A DNA stretch of 64,000 bases from Rhabditophanes sp. KR3021 (lineage: Eukaryota > Nematoda > Chromadorea > Rhabditida > Alloionematidae), in NCBI GenBank assembly GCA_963281155.1, contig CAUJLY010000006.1, positions 8,494,001-8,558,000 on the forward strand, written 5' to 3'. The translations under genes were made by a program, and so were the position numbers. Under the pieces are notes generated by a model. It did not search any database. It was not told the DNA's origin and was given only the letters and a program-made list of their open reading frames with translations. Positions within the stretch are counted from its first letter, which is position 1. Each line of letters opens with the position of its first letter. Positions 37,119 to 56,426 of the stretch are shown one piece after another.

Positions 37119-39901
37119 ATGCCTATTTTACTGAAATCACACAATCACCCTTCTTCGAGTCGGTTAAATGCGAATCAAAGAAGGCATTCTAGATTCTCAA
37201 CTACACATGGATCAGGTATTTCCGGAACACGACCTCCGCTAAGGCGTGATGATTCTATTGCTTCTAGTAGGACAAACCATTCTACCAATACAGCTATCCA
37301 TCGAATTCACAAAATCAGCCGAACAACCGCTCCAACTCTTCCAATTAAATTACCCTGGAAAGAACGTATTAAACCAGCAAATATATTCAAAGAAATAAAA
37401 GAGCTCTACAAAACCAAGCACTTGAAATATCTTACACCACTAATCTTTGTCATGATCTATATGTGCGTGGGCGCAGGCGTATTCTTATGGTTAGAATCAA
37501 ATAATTCAAATTTCAAACAAATGAAGAAGTAAGTATGTTTTTTCAAATTGTAATTATTTATATTTGTAGCTTTCAAGAATATACAACAGAGAGAATTTAT
37601 TTTCTTGGAAGATTGGATACTATTTTTCAAGATCGACAAATTAGAGATGTAACTGTTAGGCGTAAACAAATCAATGATGCGTTGGAGATATTTCATCGAA
37701 ATTTGAACATTTCTCACGATTTGGACCCTATTTGGACATGGTCTTCGGCCATGTATTTTGCAGGTAAATTAAAAATAGCAATTGAATATTATAAATTTTT
37801 GCTCTAGGAACCTTGTTCACAACAATCGGATATGGAGATATTGCCTGTGAAACAACGTGGGGTCGAATAATCACCGTTATATATGCCTTCCTCGGCATTC
37901 CTTTAATGCTCCTAACATTGAGTGACCTAGGCAAATTTCTCTACGTTTCAATCAACGAAACACTTGATTGGTTGCGAGATAAAATGTACTTTTTACACAG
38001 GACAAAAAAGAAGAAAAGCCAAATTACAATGTTGGACGTGATGAGTCAACATGACTTACCGATCATATTAGAAGAAGGCTTGGCAAATCAAGACCTGGCA
38101 AGGTATGTTGTTTATATTTAATTTTCATTAATTCTACTTTTTAGCAATAATGAGTTACCACTTCGTATGTCTGTTAGCTCGCAAGGAGAAGAAGACAAGT
38201 ATGATTCTGGTTACAACAAACATAATGAAAAAGTCGAAATATTTATTGAATCACCTTCTCACGCAAGTAATACTTTGAAGCCAACCTTGAATAATTCATA
38301 TTCTGTTGATACAGCTATTACAATTGATGAAGCTGTTCCGGAAAAGATTGGAGAGGATGAAATGTTTGAGTGTGAGGATGATTTAGATTTCGACAAACCA
38401 CCTCCAAGAATGCATGTTCTTGTGGCATTGTTTTGTACTTTTGGGTGGATTTTCTTTTGTGCAGCCATTTTTATTCTATTCGAAGAGTGGACATACGGAG
38501 AAAGTTTGTATTTCTTCATTATCAGTTTTCTAACCATTGGATTGGGTGATTTATCCGTAAAGAGAAGAGATATGATGAATTTATGCTTCATCTTTGTTAT
38601 TATTGGGTTATCATTAGTTTCCATGTGCATTAGTGTAATCCAAGGGGCAATCGAAGATCTGTATAAGAGATTAATTATGAAGTTGTTACTTGATTACACA
38701 GCTAAAATGGCTCAAGGCGGTGATTATAAAAATGCATCGATGGGTTTAATGCAAGCTTGGGGAAGTAATAAAGCGGCCAAATATTTGATGCCACTCATTT
38801 CAGCCGAAAAAAGAAAAACTGTTATGGCTACTATTCAAGAAGAAGCAAGAGAAAGTGGTATTGAAATGCCTGCAATTTTGAATGACATTGACGAGAAAAG
38901 TGGAATGCCAAAAATCTTTACAATTCAAAATGAAGAACCTGAAATATGTGAAATGTTATTTGAAAACTTGTGCAGAGAAAATGATCCACAGAGAACTGAA
39001 ACAATGAGTAGAAGTATGATGATTCCTATTTTGAGTTTTGAAGTGCATTGTCAAACAGATCCAAAAGATCTATCTGATACAGATATGCAAACTGAAGCTA
39101 AAGATTTATCTGATTCAGATGTTCAAACGGATACAACTGATGTAAGTGAAACTGAAGTGCAAACAGATACAACTGATATAAGCGAAACTGAAGTTCAAAC
39201 AAATATTCTTGTTCTAGAAGAAAGTACCATGCAAACAGATGAAGAAATTAAAGATTTAGCAGATGAATTTACACAATATGATTCTGTTGAAACTTTTGAC
39301 GAAGACATACAAACAGATAGACAGGAATTATTTGACAATGAAACAATGACAACCATTATAGAATACGAAGAAAATGGCTTACAAACAGAATCAGTATCTT
39401 TATCTGAAAAAGAGATCCAGACCTTAACGCCAACACTTCACGTAAATGAAGTACAAACGGAACCTACTCCAACTGAAGAAAATGGCGTCCAAACATTAGA
39501 CCGTGAAACGAATGATTTGGAGATGCAAACAGAACCACCAGATATGACCAAATTTTTGAAGAAGATCTGCAAACCTAGACGTAAGATCAAGAGAAGGAAA
39601 ACATTTAGTTTTTTGCAAAGAAAAGCGTCATTGCCATTGATTACTCCTGAAGAACCTACAATAATTGAGGCTACACCCAGTGAATCGACTGAATCTGATG
39701 AAGATGTGAAGGTAAGTATAAAGCTGCGTTAATAAATCATTTAATTTGTAGGATGAATCTTCCGCTGAAAAGTTAAATTGGGACCCCATAGATGGTATGC
39801 ATGCTGAGAAACAAAGACCTGTAAAAGATTTGCTAAAAATGTTCAACAAATCTGCCAAAAACACCGCCAATCAATCTCTTTCACGAAGAAAGTCCAAATA
39901 A
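37119..39901 (+). CDS. Two-pore-domain (TWK/K2P) potassium channel with QT-repeat tail
   Basis: Exons 37119-37528, 37570-37763, 37808-38102, 38145-39711 and 39752-39901 sum to 2616 nt (871 aa) with all phases matching. A roughly 100-residue basic N-terminus leads to TM1 (LIFVMIYMCVGAGVFLWLE). After the extracellular cap comes pore 1 with TTIGYGDI (around residue 205), then TM2 (VIYAFLGIPLMLLTLSDLGK). A long cytosolic linker follows, then TM3 (VALFCTFGWIFFCAAIFILF), pore 2 with LTIGLGDL (about residue 430), and TM4. It conducts background K+ current across the plasma membrane as a dimer. The GYG/GLG filter pair resembles TWIK-type channels. The C-terminal tail of about 400 residues is exceptional: residues 601-763 hold about twelve xQT(D/E) motifs every 11-14 residues. 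A basic stretch (RRKIKRRKT) follows. Start: the ATG at 37119 is the first in-frame Met after the upstream AT-rich region. Confidence 0.9.
39046..39534 (+). repeat. Coding QT-motif repeat array in the K2P tail
   Basis: Motifs in order: HCQTD, DMQTE, DVQTD, EVQTD, EVQTN, TMQTD, DIQTD, GLQTE, EIQTL, EVQTE, GVQTL, EMQTE, with a degenerate FTQYD between the sixth and seventh. Two central units are nearly identical at DNA level (around 39125-39200), indicating recent unit duplication. The outer units are diverged in DNA but keep the QT core, indicating selection on protein sequence. Confidence 0.85.
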
Positions 39902-40985
39902 TAGAGTTTAAGTTTATCCTAAAATATACAATATCTATTTCTTTCTTCCTTAAATGTTTGTGGAGATAATATCAAACTAATCTAAAATCACTTATTGACA
40001 ATGTATGTGTTCAATTAAATTTTAATTGTTACTTTCTTTCAAAATTTATGGATATAAATATGGCAATGATTTTATCAAGGAATTATTTTTAATCAAGTTT
40101 GTTTTAATTAATATAAAATTTGATTCATCTTTTGTCGTGCTTATTGTATTGCTTCTTTGGATTGACGTTGTTCAACACAGCTTTGTGCTTACTCAAAAGC
40201 ATTTTATATTGTTGTTACTTGAGACTTATTTGTTATAAAAGATAAACTTTTCAGGTATGTGTTATTGTGTTCATATTCTTTAATTAATCTCATTACAGAC
40301 AAGTGCCTTTTCTTATGCAAATATATTTCTGAAATTGGGCAGTTTTGCTTTCCTAATATGTTAAGATAATACAAAATGTAGTTGCAGTATCGGATTGGCA
40401 ATGGTTAACAGTTTTGGGGAGTGTTGACATTGTTATTTTGGATATGAAGCAAGGATTTGGAATTATGGGTGTTGGGAAGCTTTGAATTAAGTCAACTGAG
40501 TAAAATTGAAGTTGTTAGGGTCCATAAACTTAATTAATTTTTTGATGCAGCTGGGTCTTCATTTACCTAATTTTTATTTTCAAGATATTCAATGTTTTTC
40601 CAACAATCAAACAAATTTTAACTGATCAACATGAATTACCTGGCTGGAATAAACTCATAAATGTCCTTTATAGTATCAAGCTGACTATACTCATTTTATT
40701 ATTGCGACGAAAAAGCCAGTCATAATAAACAATAATATATCATTGAATTTAAAAAATAATAATCTTTATTTATTCTTGGAATATGTCACATTTCCCATAA
40801 TCGCTCTGATTAATTCAGTGGAATTTTGGTATAAAGTAAATCTTTTATTTGAAGTTCATTGACGAACCCTGTGTAGAACTATCTGAAGTGTTTTTGATAT
40901 TGAAGAGAGAAAATTAAATTAGATTACAAAGCAGGGATTTAGGTAAGCGACATTAGTTGAAACTGTTGTATTAATACTTGTTTTT
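39902..40985. other. Convergent intergenic spacer, K2P and lag-1 3' ends
   Basis: About 1.1 kb separating two genes that point toward each other. It holds their 3' UTRs. TTTATT stretches near 40764 are candidate lag-1 poly(A) hexamers on the minus strand. No gene is seen. Confidence 0.45.
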
Positions 40986-47304
<6,319 letters not shown>

Positions 47305-49607
47305 ACCAGTTTTTATTCACATTAACCAGTGGTTAAAATAGTACAATCGTAATAGTATCCGTAATCAATGTCAATTTAGTTGAATTGATAGCAAATTATA
47401 AATTATACTTGATTAAATATATTTATAATGATAATTATGTTTCTCCGAATTTCACACCGGGCAATATTATATAGATAGTTGAATGACCTAACAACTGTAT
47501 TGTATACAAATGTTAAAACCGTCTAATGTTACCGGCTTCTGAAATTTAGAATAAATTTTAAGTTAATGAATGAAGATTATTTGACTAAAATTAATAAATG
47601 AATATTGCGCTATGAAATAAAAATTTTATGTGTTTGTATGATAAAGATTAAGCATATGATGAAATCGAAAATTAGCACCTAAATGACCAATTGATTTTTG
47701 TGAGTTTTATAAATATCAAAGTTTAAGATTATATAAAATCTAATAAAACGTAGTAATTGATGATCATCACCACAAAACTACTCCAAACCCCAGAAAAAAC
47801 ACTAAAAGATAATCAACTTTTATGGTTGTATCACAATTTCACAAAATATTATGAAACAGTCTCAAGAAAGACCAGAAATTAATGTGGGACCACAAGGTTG
47901 TGAATGGGAGGCAACAATTTTGGTTAGTTAAATAAATGAAATCCCAATTTTGTCATATATATATTCACAAAAAAAACTCTATCTCAAATGAATTTGGTAA
48001 ATGTGTGAGTTTTCTGAGGAAATTGTACATTCAAGGGAACTAGGAATCGAAATATATTGTGATGGATTGAAGAAAAATAGTATTAAAGTTTAGATGCTGT
48101 TTGCACTATGGAAGTTGTGGCCAAGGAATTAATAGTAGAAAAGCAAACGCACATAAGGTAGTAAGATTAAATGGGTTTTTTAATTAAGAATAGACCTTTG
48201 CTATCCAAATAAAAATGCACAACTGGATCCAGCAGTCTGTGTGCAGAGTGTATAAGTTTGTGATCTTTTCAGAGATATTTAGACTTATTAGTCCAATTTT
48301 TGCATCTTATCTGATAACATTTATGTTAAGGTGATGTAATTAATTTGATTATCAAAGTTCTAGGTATAAAAATAAAATGATAAATAAAATAAACAAATGA
48401 GTAGTCAACATAGGGTGTGAATCATCAGTCTAAAGAATTCAAGAATAGCACACTTTTTGATTATTCTAATTAATATTCTAAAATAAGTATGTATTCAAGA
48501 GTTTTAAAAATAAACAAACCAACATTTTCTCGGAATCTACAAAAGACAAATGAAAATGAATTGTGTGAAGGAACGTTCATTAAAGGAGTAGTTAAAAAAT
48601 AGGTACAATTCTCAAGAGTTCACAGGAATTCATATTATTTGTATCAATATTCAGAGCGTTATCTCTTCTATCAAAGTGACTCAACTAAAATGTTGTATAA
48701 AATCTCGTGTGAAATCATATTTATAAGTTGAATGATTTGGGTTTTTGAATAAGGTGACGATTTAATAGCATTTGATTTGTTTTGGGAATAAGGCATTTAG
48801 TGACGGAAAAATAAATAGTCTAAATGTTAAATTACATAGATAATATTTTGGGTGAATAAATAATCATTCATTTAAGATAAAAAGAAAGGTGCTTGCCACA
48901 TATTTATAAAGACACGTTTTTTCTCCTAATATCATCAAGACATTCCTGTACGTGTTGATTTTCTCAGCTATCTCAATGGAAATTGGTAAACATTAGTGTA
49001 GATGAACAATTTCAGAATAAAGTATACTTATAGTGGGATTTATAAAAAACCACAAAGAGCGGGATATGTTTTATACCTAGTTAACATTAAACTTAATATA
49101 CATTTTTTGGTCTAAACAAATTGAGGCATTTGTTACTTTTAATTAAATAAAAGTAATACATTGATCTATTAACATATAAACAAAATTAGGCTAAAGTTTG
49201 GTCTACTATTGCACTCATAATATAATGTTTTAAATATAATAAACACTGGTAGGAGGAATAAATAAAATATTAGAATCTAAAAACACTTGTTTGATATTTT
49301 AAATCGACTGTTCATTTGATAACTGTGTGTAATATGTTATATTCAAATAGATCAACCTATTCAAAATTATTTTTTAGCATAAAAACAATTAATTATCCTA
49401 TCAAAAAATAAAAATGTATAATTGTTGAACTTTGGAAAAAAAGTTAGGAACAACTCATAATAAATAACGAATTTGCAATAAAAAGTGATAATTACCCACT
49501 TTGATTATTATTTTGGGAAATAATCAAGTCAAATTAAATTGATTACCTGTCAAAGAAGATATGAACGTTTGTGTAATGACGGCATATTTATACATAAATA
49601 TTGGTGG

Positions 49608-49615
49608 TTCCCACG
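49608..49615 (-). promoter_or_regulatory. CSL/LAG-1 binding site, CGTGGGAA
   Basis: Exact optimal CSL site, 2.3 kb upstream of the lag-1 ATG, and 94 bp from a second strict site at 49710. Confidence 0.5.
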
Positions 49616-49709
49616 CATAAATTTGTAAAATTATTATAGCTATGTGTAGTGTCTATTGTTGGGATGTGTAAGACGCACTTTTAACATCTTTGATGATTTA
49701 AAAAATATG

Positions 49710-49717
49710 TTCTCACG
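49710..49717 (-). promoter_or_regulatory. CSL/LAG-1 binding site, CGTGAGAA
   Basis: Exact CGTGRGAA match in the same orientation as the site at 49608, about 2.4 kb upstream of the lag-1 ATG. Confidence 0.5.
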
Positions 49718-52700
49718 GTTATGTGATTTTTTGATGATTTATGTGAAAACAAATGAGTTGATTTGGCACAAATAACTTGGGAATAAGTTATTATAACCAA
49801 AAAATGGATGTGAACAAAAGTTCATCGAATTTCAAATCATATATTAATAGGTGTTTCAACACTGCGCAGATCTACTTAATTAATTGAGCAACCAGAATGA
49901 TTTCTTCAATTTTAATTAAAATTACCATACGATTGCAATAAAAAGGTTGCTTGATAACTAATATTAAGGAAGTAGACACACACAGATGAGTGTTTACAAA
50001 AAAATATACATTTAATTAAAATCAACATTATTTAACCAAACAAATTTTTGTGTTTGATATAACATGAAGGTAAGGAAGAAAGTCAGAAAGAAGTAATTGC
50101 AGTAGAAGGTTGCCTTAAGCAAGAACGCAATACGTTGTATTTTTTAGATGAAATATAGATAGGATGAATTTTGAATGTGTTCACATTAAAAGTCCAATGC
50201 AAAAATATTAATTAAATATATTAACAATAGAATCTTGATACATCGGTTGGTGCCAATGTAGACAGGAGCAAAAATGATTGGTCTAGTTATAAGGAGGTAC
50301 AATATAAGCCTCAATCAAAATTTACATACATCTTTTTAATGGTGAGAAGACAATCGAACTCTCTTTAAATATAATGTGCAGTTTTTTATGTTATCCTGAT
50401 GTAGCATATTCAATAAGTGTCATTGCAAATAAATATATAAAAAGTATGAGTAACCTCTTTATAATGATTATAATAGCTTGCTTAACCCATTAATATTTTT
50501 CTCTTTAATAATAAAAGAAATGTTATTTGAATATATTTTAAATTACTGATCATTGGCGATAATTTAGGTAAAATATGTTGAATGCAAATTCGACATTTAC
50601 TAAGTAGAATTAATTGTCGTCTAAAGGCAACAACTTTTAAAAGTATAGTTTTATGTAGATTTTGTGTTAATTGTCATTAATGTAAATCACGAAATTATTA
50701 CATAATAAAAAAGAGATATCACTAATTTCATTATTTCATAGCAGTAATGTGCAGTAGAAGAAGTTCTGTAGAACATTGATGAGAATACTTTGATGATTTT
50801 GTAACATTCGAAAAAATACTAAAAAGGAAACTATTATTTTTTAGTCGGATAGAGATCATTTAATTATGTATCGTTAAACAAATTATTTATTATGTAAAAA
50901 TTGTCTGCAATCACATTAAACTATTGTTACTTGCATTATTTGTTTAAAAATCATTTAATATCCAATAAAAACTCCGAATTGTTTGAAATATAGATATTTC
51001 ATTGTATTGCAACGGATGATGTGATCAGTTTTAGTTATTGCCAATTTTCGATATACATTTTTGTGCGTATTGAAAACGGAACGGCTAGCCATGTTAGATA
51101 ACTTTTTTCGATTTTAAATGAGATAACAATAGATATTATGTTTGATAAAAATGGATAACGCAGATTTTAGCTATACTTCCTCACTGTCATTCCCATTAAT
51201 GTATATGTTAATTGAGATAATACAACAAGAAAAATTCAGCAACGTGTAAAAACCTTTTGATGACATCCCTTTGTGCATCACAAGTAGTACTAATAAATCT
51301 CATTTATTACATAAAACAATACACTGACTTGATCATAAATGGTATATTTAGACAGATACATCTATAATATCATCTTTCTATACATGTAAAAGTGAACTAA
51401 TAAATAATTTTAGAGATGTATAATTTTTGTCTCCAAAACAGGCTTAACTATTGTTAAACAGTAGTTTTCTATATTAGGTGTAAATAAGTGGTACTATTTA
51501 TATTCACATGGAGTAAAAGATAATATGATTTAGTATGATCGTTACATGATAAAGAGACAAGATACATTTTTTAATGGTACATGGAATATGAAAGATGTAC
51601 TAACCGCATGATTAACAACTTTGACGAGCAAAAAAGAGGTGAAATCATTGTTAATAAAACTTCAAACTTACATCGTTGAATGTTTTATGATTTACCTTCA
51701 CTTAACAATTTTTTAACCTGTCACTGTGATTTTTCATGGGAACAAAATTGTTGAAAACACTACTCTTCATAATGGGAAATGTTGCTTTTATGCATATTAG
51801 TAAAAGGTAATAGGTTCTTTCACTGTGCATACTGATAATCAAAATTTTTTGATATGATTGAGGGTAAGTTCTAGGGGTAATTATTGTTATGCGATGTGAA
51901 ATGTTTACAGACAACGAATATAATTGGATTGAATGTTGAATATTTATCCCTATTTTAAACACACCATGAATATATTTTCAAAGAACGATCAAAATCAACC
52001 TAATGCATATTTTTTGAAAACTATTACATTCGATGTCAAATAATAAATTTCGGTTCAAAAAACATTAAACGATTTTTAAGATAATTAAAGGTGTGATGCA
52101 TGTAAAAGAAGAGTGTGATCAAAGAGACGCACCCATTATCACAGTAATACGTCATTTAAAATTTATATACAATATATTTTCTTTTCGATATTAAACAAAA
52201 GACAACATTCTTTTAGGTTTGATAAGAAGAAGCAAGTTAATAAATTAAAACGAAACGAAAAGAATCCTTTTATTTACTGATACAAGGTTAAAAATTTAAG
52301 TAAATGTACAATTTTGATGTGAACTCAATAAATAAATGCATTTTTTGGTTACCGAAATTTACATAAATTATGTTTCCGCAAACTTTATTAATTATCATGT
52401 AAAGTAATTGGCTTAAATGTTTATAGCGAAATAAATATCTAAACTTTGACATAAACACCCTCCTTAGTCTTTACTTTTTTCCTAGTTTTAACATTGCAAG
52501 TAATTTTAAAAAATAAAAATAATGATTCGGAAATTTACAAAAAATAAAGCATCTAAGATCAACATTCAAGTTTATTATTAATTGACATATAAACAGAAAG
52601 TCAATTTGGTATAATATTTTGCATGAAGTTCACAGACTAAAAAAATTAAATTGTGTAAAAAATATCTTGTAAGTTAGTTTTAAGAAAGAGCTTGCTCAAA

Positions 52701-52827
52701 AGGCAATTTAATGATATAAACCATATTAATATCTGAATTAAAAACCAAAAAACGTTTTATATATTGGAGGAAGAGATAAAAATTGGGACTATTTTTGGCA
52801 TTCAAATGGTATTCTTAATTATTGTCA

Positions 52828-52835
52828 TTCCCACA
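52828..52835 (-). promoter_or_regulatory. CSL-like site, TGTGGGAA
   Basis: Match to YRTGRGAA in the upstream desert; single site. Confidence 0.35.
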
Positions 52836-54706
52836 CATTTGTGGATCGTATATAATTTGAAAAGTAGATAAATATAACTGTAACAATTATTATGCAAATG
52901 TATTTTAAGTCAGAGATATGAACTCTTTGATAATGTCATTTTATAATGGTAAGATTCCATATTATAAATAAAGTATATTTTGTCATCCGTAGGAACCATG
53001 GGTAATTGTGTGTTTACTAGATATTTATTTATACGCGCATCGGAATCGTGTAAATTGTAACGGAAACCGGGATTTAATTAAGGCTGATAGTCCCTATCAA
53101 AGAAAGAGTCAAGTGAAGTCTGTATAAAAAATAGCTCTAGAAGGTGTGTATGTGTAAATAAAATTTGTATAAAATATTATGCTTTTTGGTTAAGTTCTTA
53201 TGTGGGATTAAAATTAGCGGTGTCTTAGGAAGTTATAAATATATATAATATTTAACAACGTCATTTATAATATTCATGAAGACAAACTCCTTTTTCTACC
53301 AGATAGTCTGTTACTCAGCATCCTAATAGTGTATTTTTCGTGCAGGGATATGTCACATATTTGGGCTTTTTGATATAAACTGTCAAAGCATATCTTTTAA
53401 CGTGATTTTTCTAAGAGATAATTTTAAAAAGCTATTCGGCTTGAAAATTGTATATTGTAAATCGTAAATTGTATATTAAAAAATGGAAGATATATGGCTT
53501 TTGTTTTATACAGGAAATATAACCTTTGTATCCATAATTTGCGTACATAAATTATTACTTACACCTACGGATAAACATTATTTATATATCCAGAAGTTTA
53601 ATAAGTTTAGAAATATCCCTTAAGCAAAGTAGTGGGCCTGTCAGAAAAATTACTTATAAAATTTAGTATTTAAAAATAATACAATTAAAAAACTTAAATA
53701 ACTAAATTGTTTTACTCAAATGCATTAACGGCAAAATAATAACAATTTCAAGAGGAATTTTTATATTTTCAGTGAGTTTTTTAAACTCCCGAATCTCAAT
53801 AATAAACAAATGATATCAATAAGCAAATTTAATGACAAAATATGCCCTCAACTATTATTATTGTAAATAATTTTTGATAATCCCCAAACATTTTTAGCAA
53901 AAGTTTTGAATTGAACTCTAGTAGTATGTCAACAATGGAATGTTTTTTTTGATTCATTGCCTTTTGATGTAGCCTAACTAAAAGTTTAATTCCTAAGATG
54001 ATTTGCATTATCATCCATAAACGAATTCCTCCTCATTTTGTAAAATACACTACTTACAAATATATCCATACACTCAATTTATTTAAACGGTTATGGCTTA
54101 GAATTTAAATATAAATTAACACTAAAAGTTGGCATTTCGATAATTAATAAAATAATATTTAATGTTTGTTAAATTATTTATCAAAATATACTTATCCTTA
54201 TGTTGATAATTCCATGCTACTAACTGTCATTACAAAATTTGTTGAATTTTGAATTGCATATGATATAAAGAAAATAAATTTACATATATTAATCCTAATG
54301 TGCGTGACTTGATTTTCGAATCATAAGAATTGTAATAACTAAAAAATACAACTCTTTTTAAAATAGAAAAACAGCCTTTTAAAACAATTTTTTAGTTTAT
54401 TTGATCACCAAAGATGTATAAACTTTATTTGTGAATTAGTTAAACCTTGCGCATAAATATTCTCAGGTAGGATCATTGTCAATATGTTTTCGAATCAAAA
54501 AATGAATGTTCACACGCTTTTATGTGTCATTTTGATATTTTACACACTTTTATTTGTAAAACATATTTTTGTTTGATAAAAATATATATAATCGCTCTCT
54601 CACCAACAGTTGTCATTTTTATTCTATTTTTATGCAAATTTGACGACATCCACGGGAATATAGTAAAGTAGATTAATATCAACTAAGAGAGAGTTCAGAC
54701 AAAAAG

Positions 54707-54714
54707 TGTGGGAA
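54707..54714 (+). promoter_or_regulatory. CSL-like site, TGTGGGAA
   Basis: Match to YRTGRGAA in the upstream desert, with a weaker CATGAGAA match about 200 bp away at 54911-54918. Confidence 0.35.
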
Positions 54715-56401
54715 GAAGAACCGCCAAATTTTTTAATATCATTTTTTAACAACTACTTTAACTAAAAAAGCGTATGATTGGTAATTTATCAAATAAAATT
54801 TTACAATTCCCTCATAAAATGCGATCTCAGTATTGCAGTCTAATTTCTTTTTTAACCAAACAAATGTCTTTGCCTTCCATCAATTTGTCTTAGATATATA
54901 TTAATTATTGCATGAGAAATTGAAAGTATATCCCTTTTAGTAGGATCTTGTATAGATCTTCAATTTTAATGAAATTTTTTGTCAATATTATACAATTAAT
55001 CAAACATGAAAACATAAAACCATCTAAATTGAATATTCTTTTAAATTGTGAGATATGGATAGCTATTGTCACAAATATTGAGATATATCTAGCTCGGCGT
55101 TGATAAAAATTGACAAAAATAGTAAAATTTTAATTTAGACATTTCATTGAAAAGTGCAAGCTATTAAAAATATCAGTATAACGTGGACAAGTTAACATAT
55201 ATTGTCGATAACTTAACATTAAACAGATTAAACCCTAAAACACACTTTTTCAAAACCAAAAAACACCATTTTATACACCGTGCCATAACTTTTTGGCATG
55301 TTTACAATTGGATTGGTGCGGAAATACGCTATTAAATGATATATACAAGTATGGAAGAATAGATTGATAGTTTAGAAGTTTAAACTCAGAAAATATCATA
55401 TTTTTGTTTATTAAAATATATTGTGGAGATGACATTTAGTAGGAAAAAAGAAGATACAAGTTGGTTACTTGCAAGCGTTTTTAACTAAGGCGATACTTTA
55501 TACCACCTTCTCTTAAGATTACTCAAGATAACAAGCAAAAAGAATGGAAATTTAGTAATGAGGTCCGGGTGTAAATAATAAATAAACTTCATAAATTAAG
55601 CAAACAAAGTGAAATGTGGTAGATTTGGTAGAAAGTAAGAAAGAGGTTTAAAGAGTCTGAGTGCGTTAATTAGATTTGAATAATCAAATTGCAGTTTTGT
55701 TTATGATAAGGTATAAGGTGTTAATTGAATTGGGATGCATACACTGACATGGAGTTATAAGTAAGTTTAACTGATCTTGTCATTTCGTTAGTTAATTAAG
55801 AATATCCAAAAGTAGGTTAAAAATATTAAAAGCGATGGCAAATTAAGGAACTCGAACACTTTGGTTTTGTCAGTGGTGTTATGACTAATAATGAAAAGCA
55901 TCCGTCCTTACCACAATGCACATTTATCATTGCAAAAATTGAAAATAATGGTAATAAGTTGGGCTAAAGGAAGGCCTAGTTCAAGTAAGCAAAAAATAAT
56001 TCAAATGCCAAAAATACATACGCATTATTTTGTGTATATATTTACGTCACCTTTAATATTTTTTCTTCTGAACCTTTAAAATATTTACAAAAACTATATG
56101 AAGAATAATATAATAAATAAATATTACTTAATTAAAAGAGTGCACATATTAAATAAATAAAGCAATAATAAATGATTGTACGTTATGATTTCCTGAAAGT
56201 CTATTTGCACAAACAAAGATTCTGAATAATACAATTGCAAAAAGGGAATTGCCCATTTGTATAGAGCTACTGAATCTAAAAAGGTTAAAATAATTTGAAG
56301 GTACATTTTTGTTTAGCAAACAAATAAAATGGGAAAAAATTGGCACATTACATGTACTTATGAATTAATACTCATTTATCCCCCAAAGATTCAATATAAC
56401 G

Positions 56402-56426
56402 CATGAGAAACCAAAGCATTCTCACG
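56402..56426. promoter_or_regulatory. Head-to-head pair of CSL-like sites
   Basis: CATGAGAA at 56402-56409 on plus and CGTGAGAA at 56419-56426 on minus face each other with a 9-bp gap. Inverted CSL sites at close spacing are the arrangement used by paired (SPS-type) Notch response elements, although the classical gap is 15-19 bp. Confidence 0.4.

Noticed and set aside
51735..51742. CATGGGAA as an independent CSL site
   Set aside because: Isolated loose match; mentioned only as background to the stronger CGTGRGAA sites.
54911..54918. CATGAGAA as an independent CSL site
   Set aside because: Only a loose match with A at position two; too common in AT-rich DNA to call separately.
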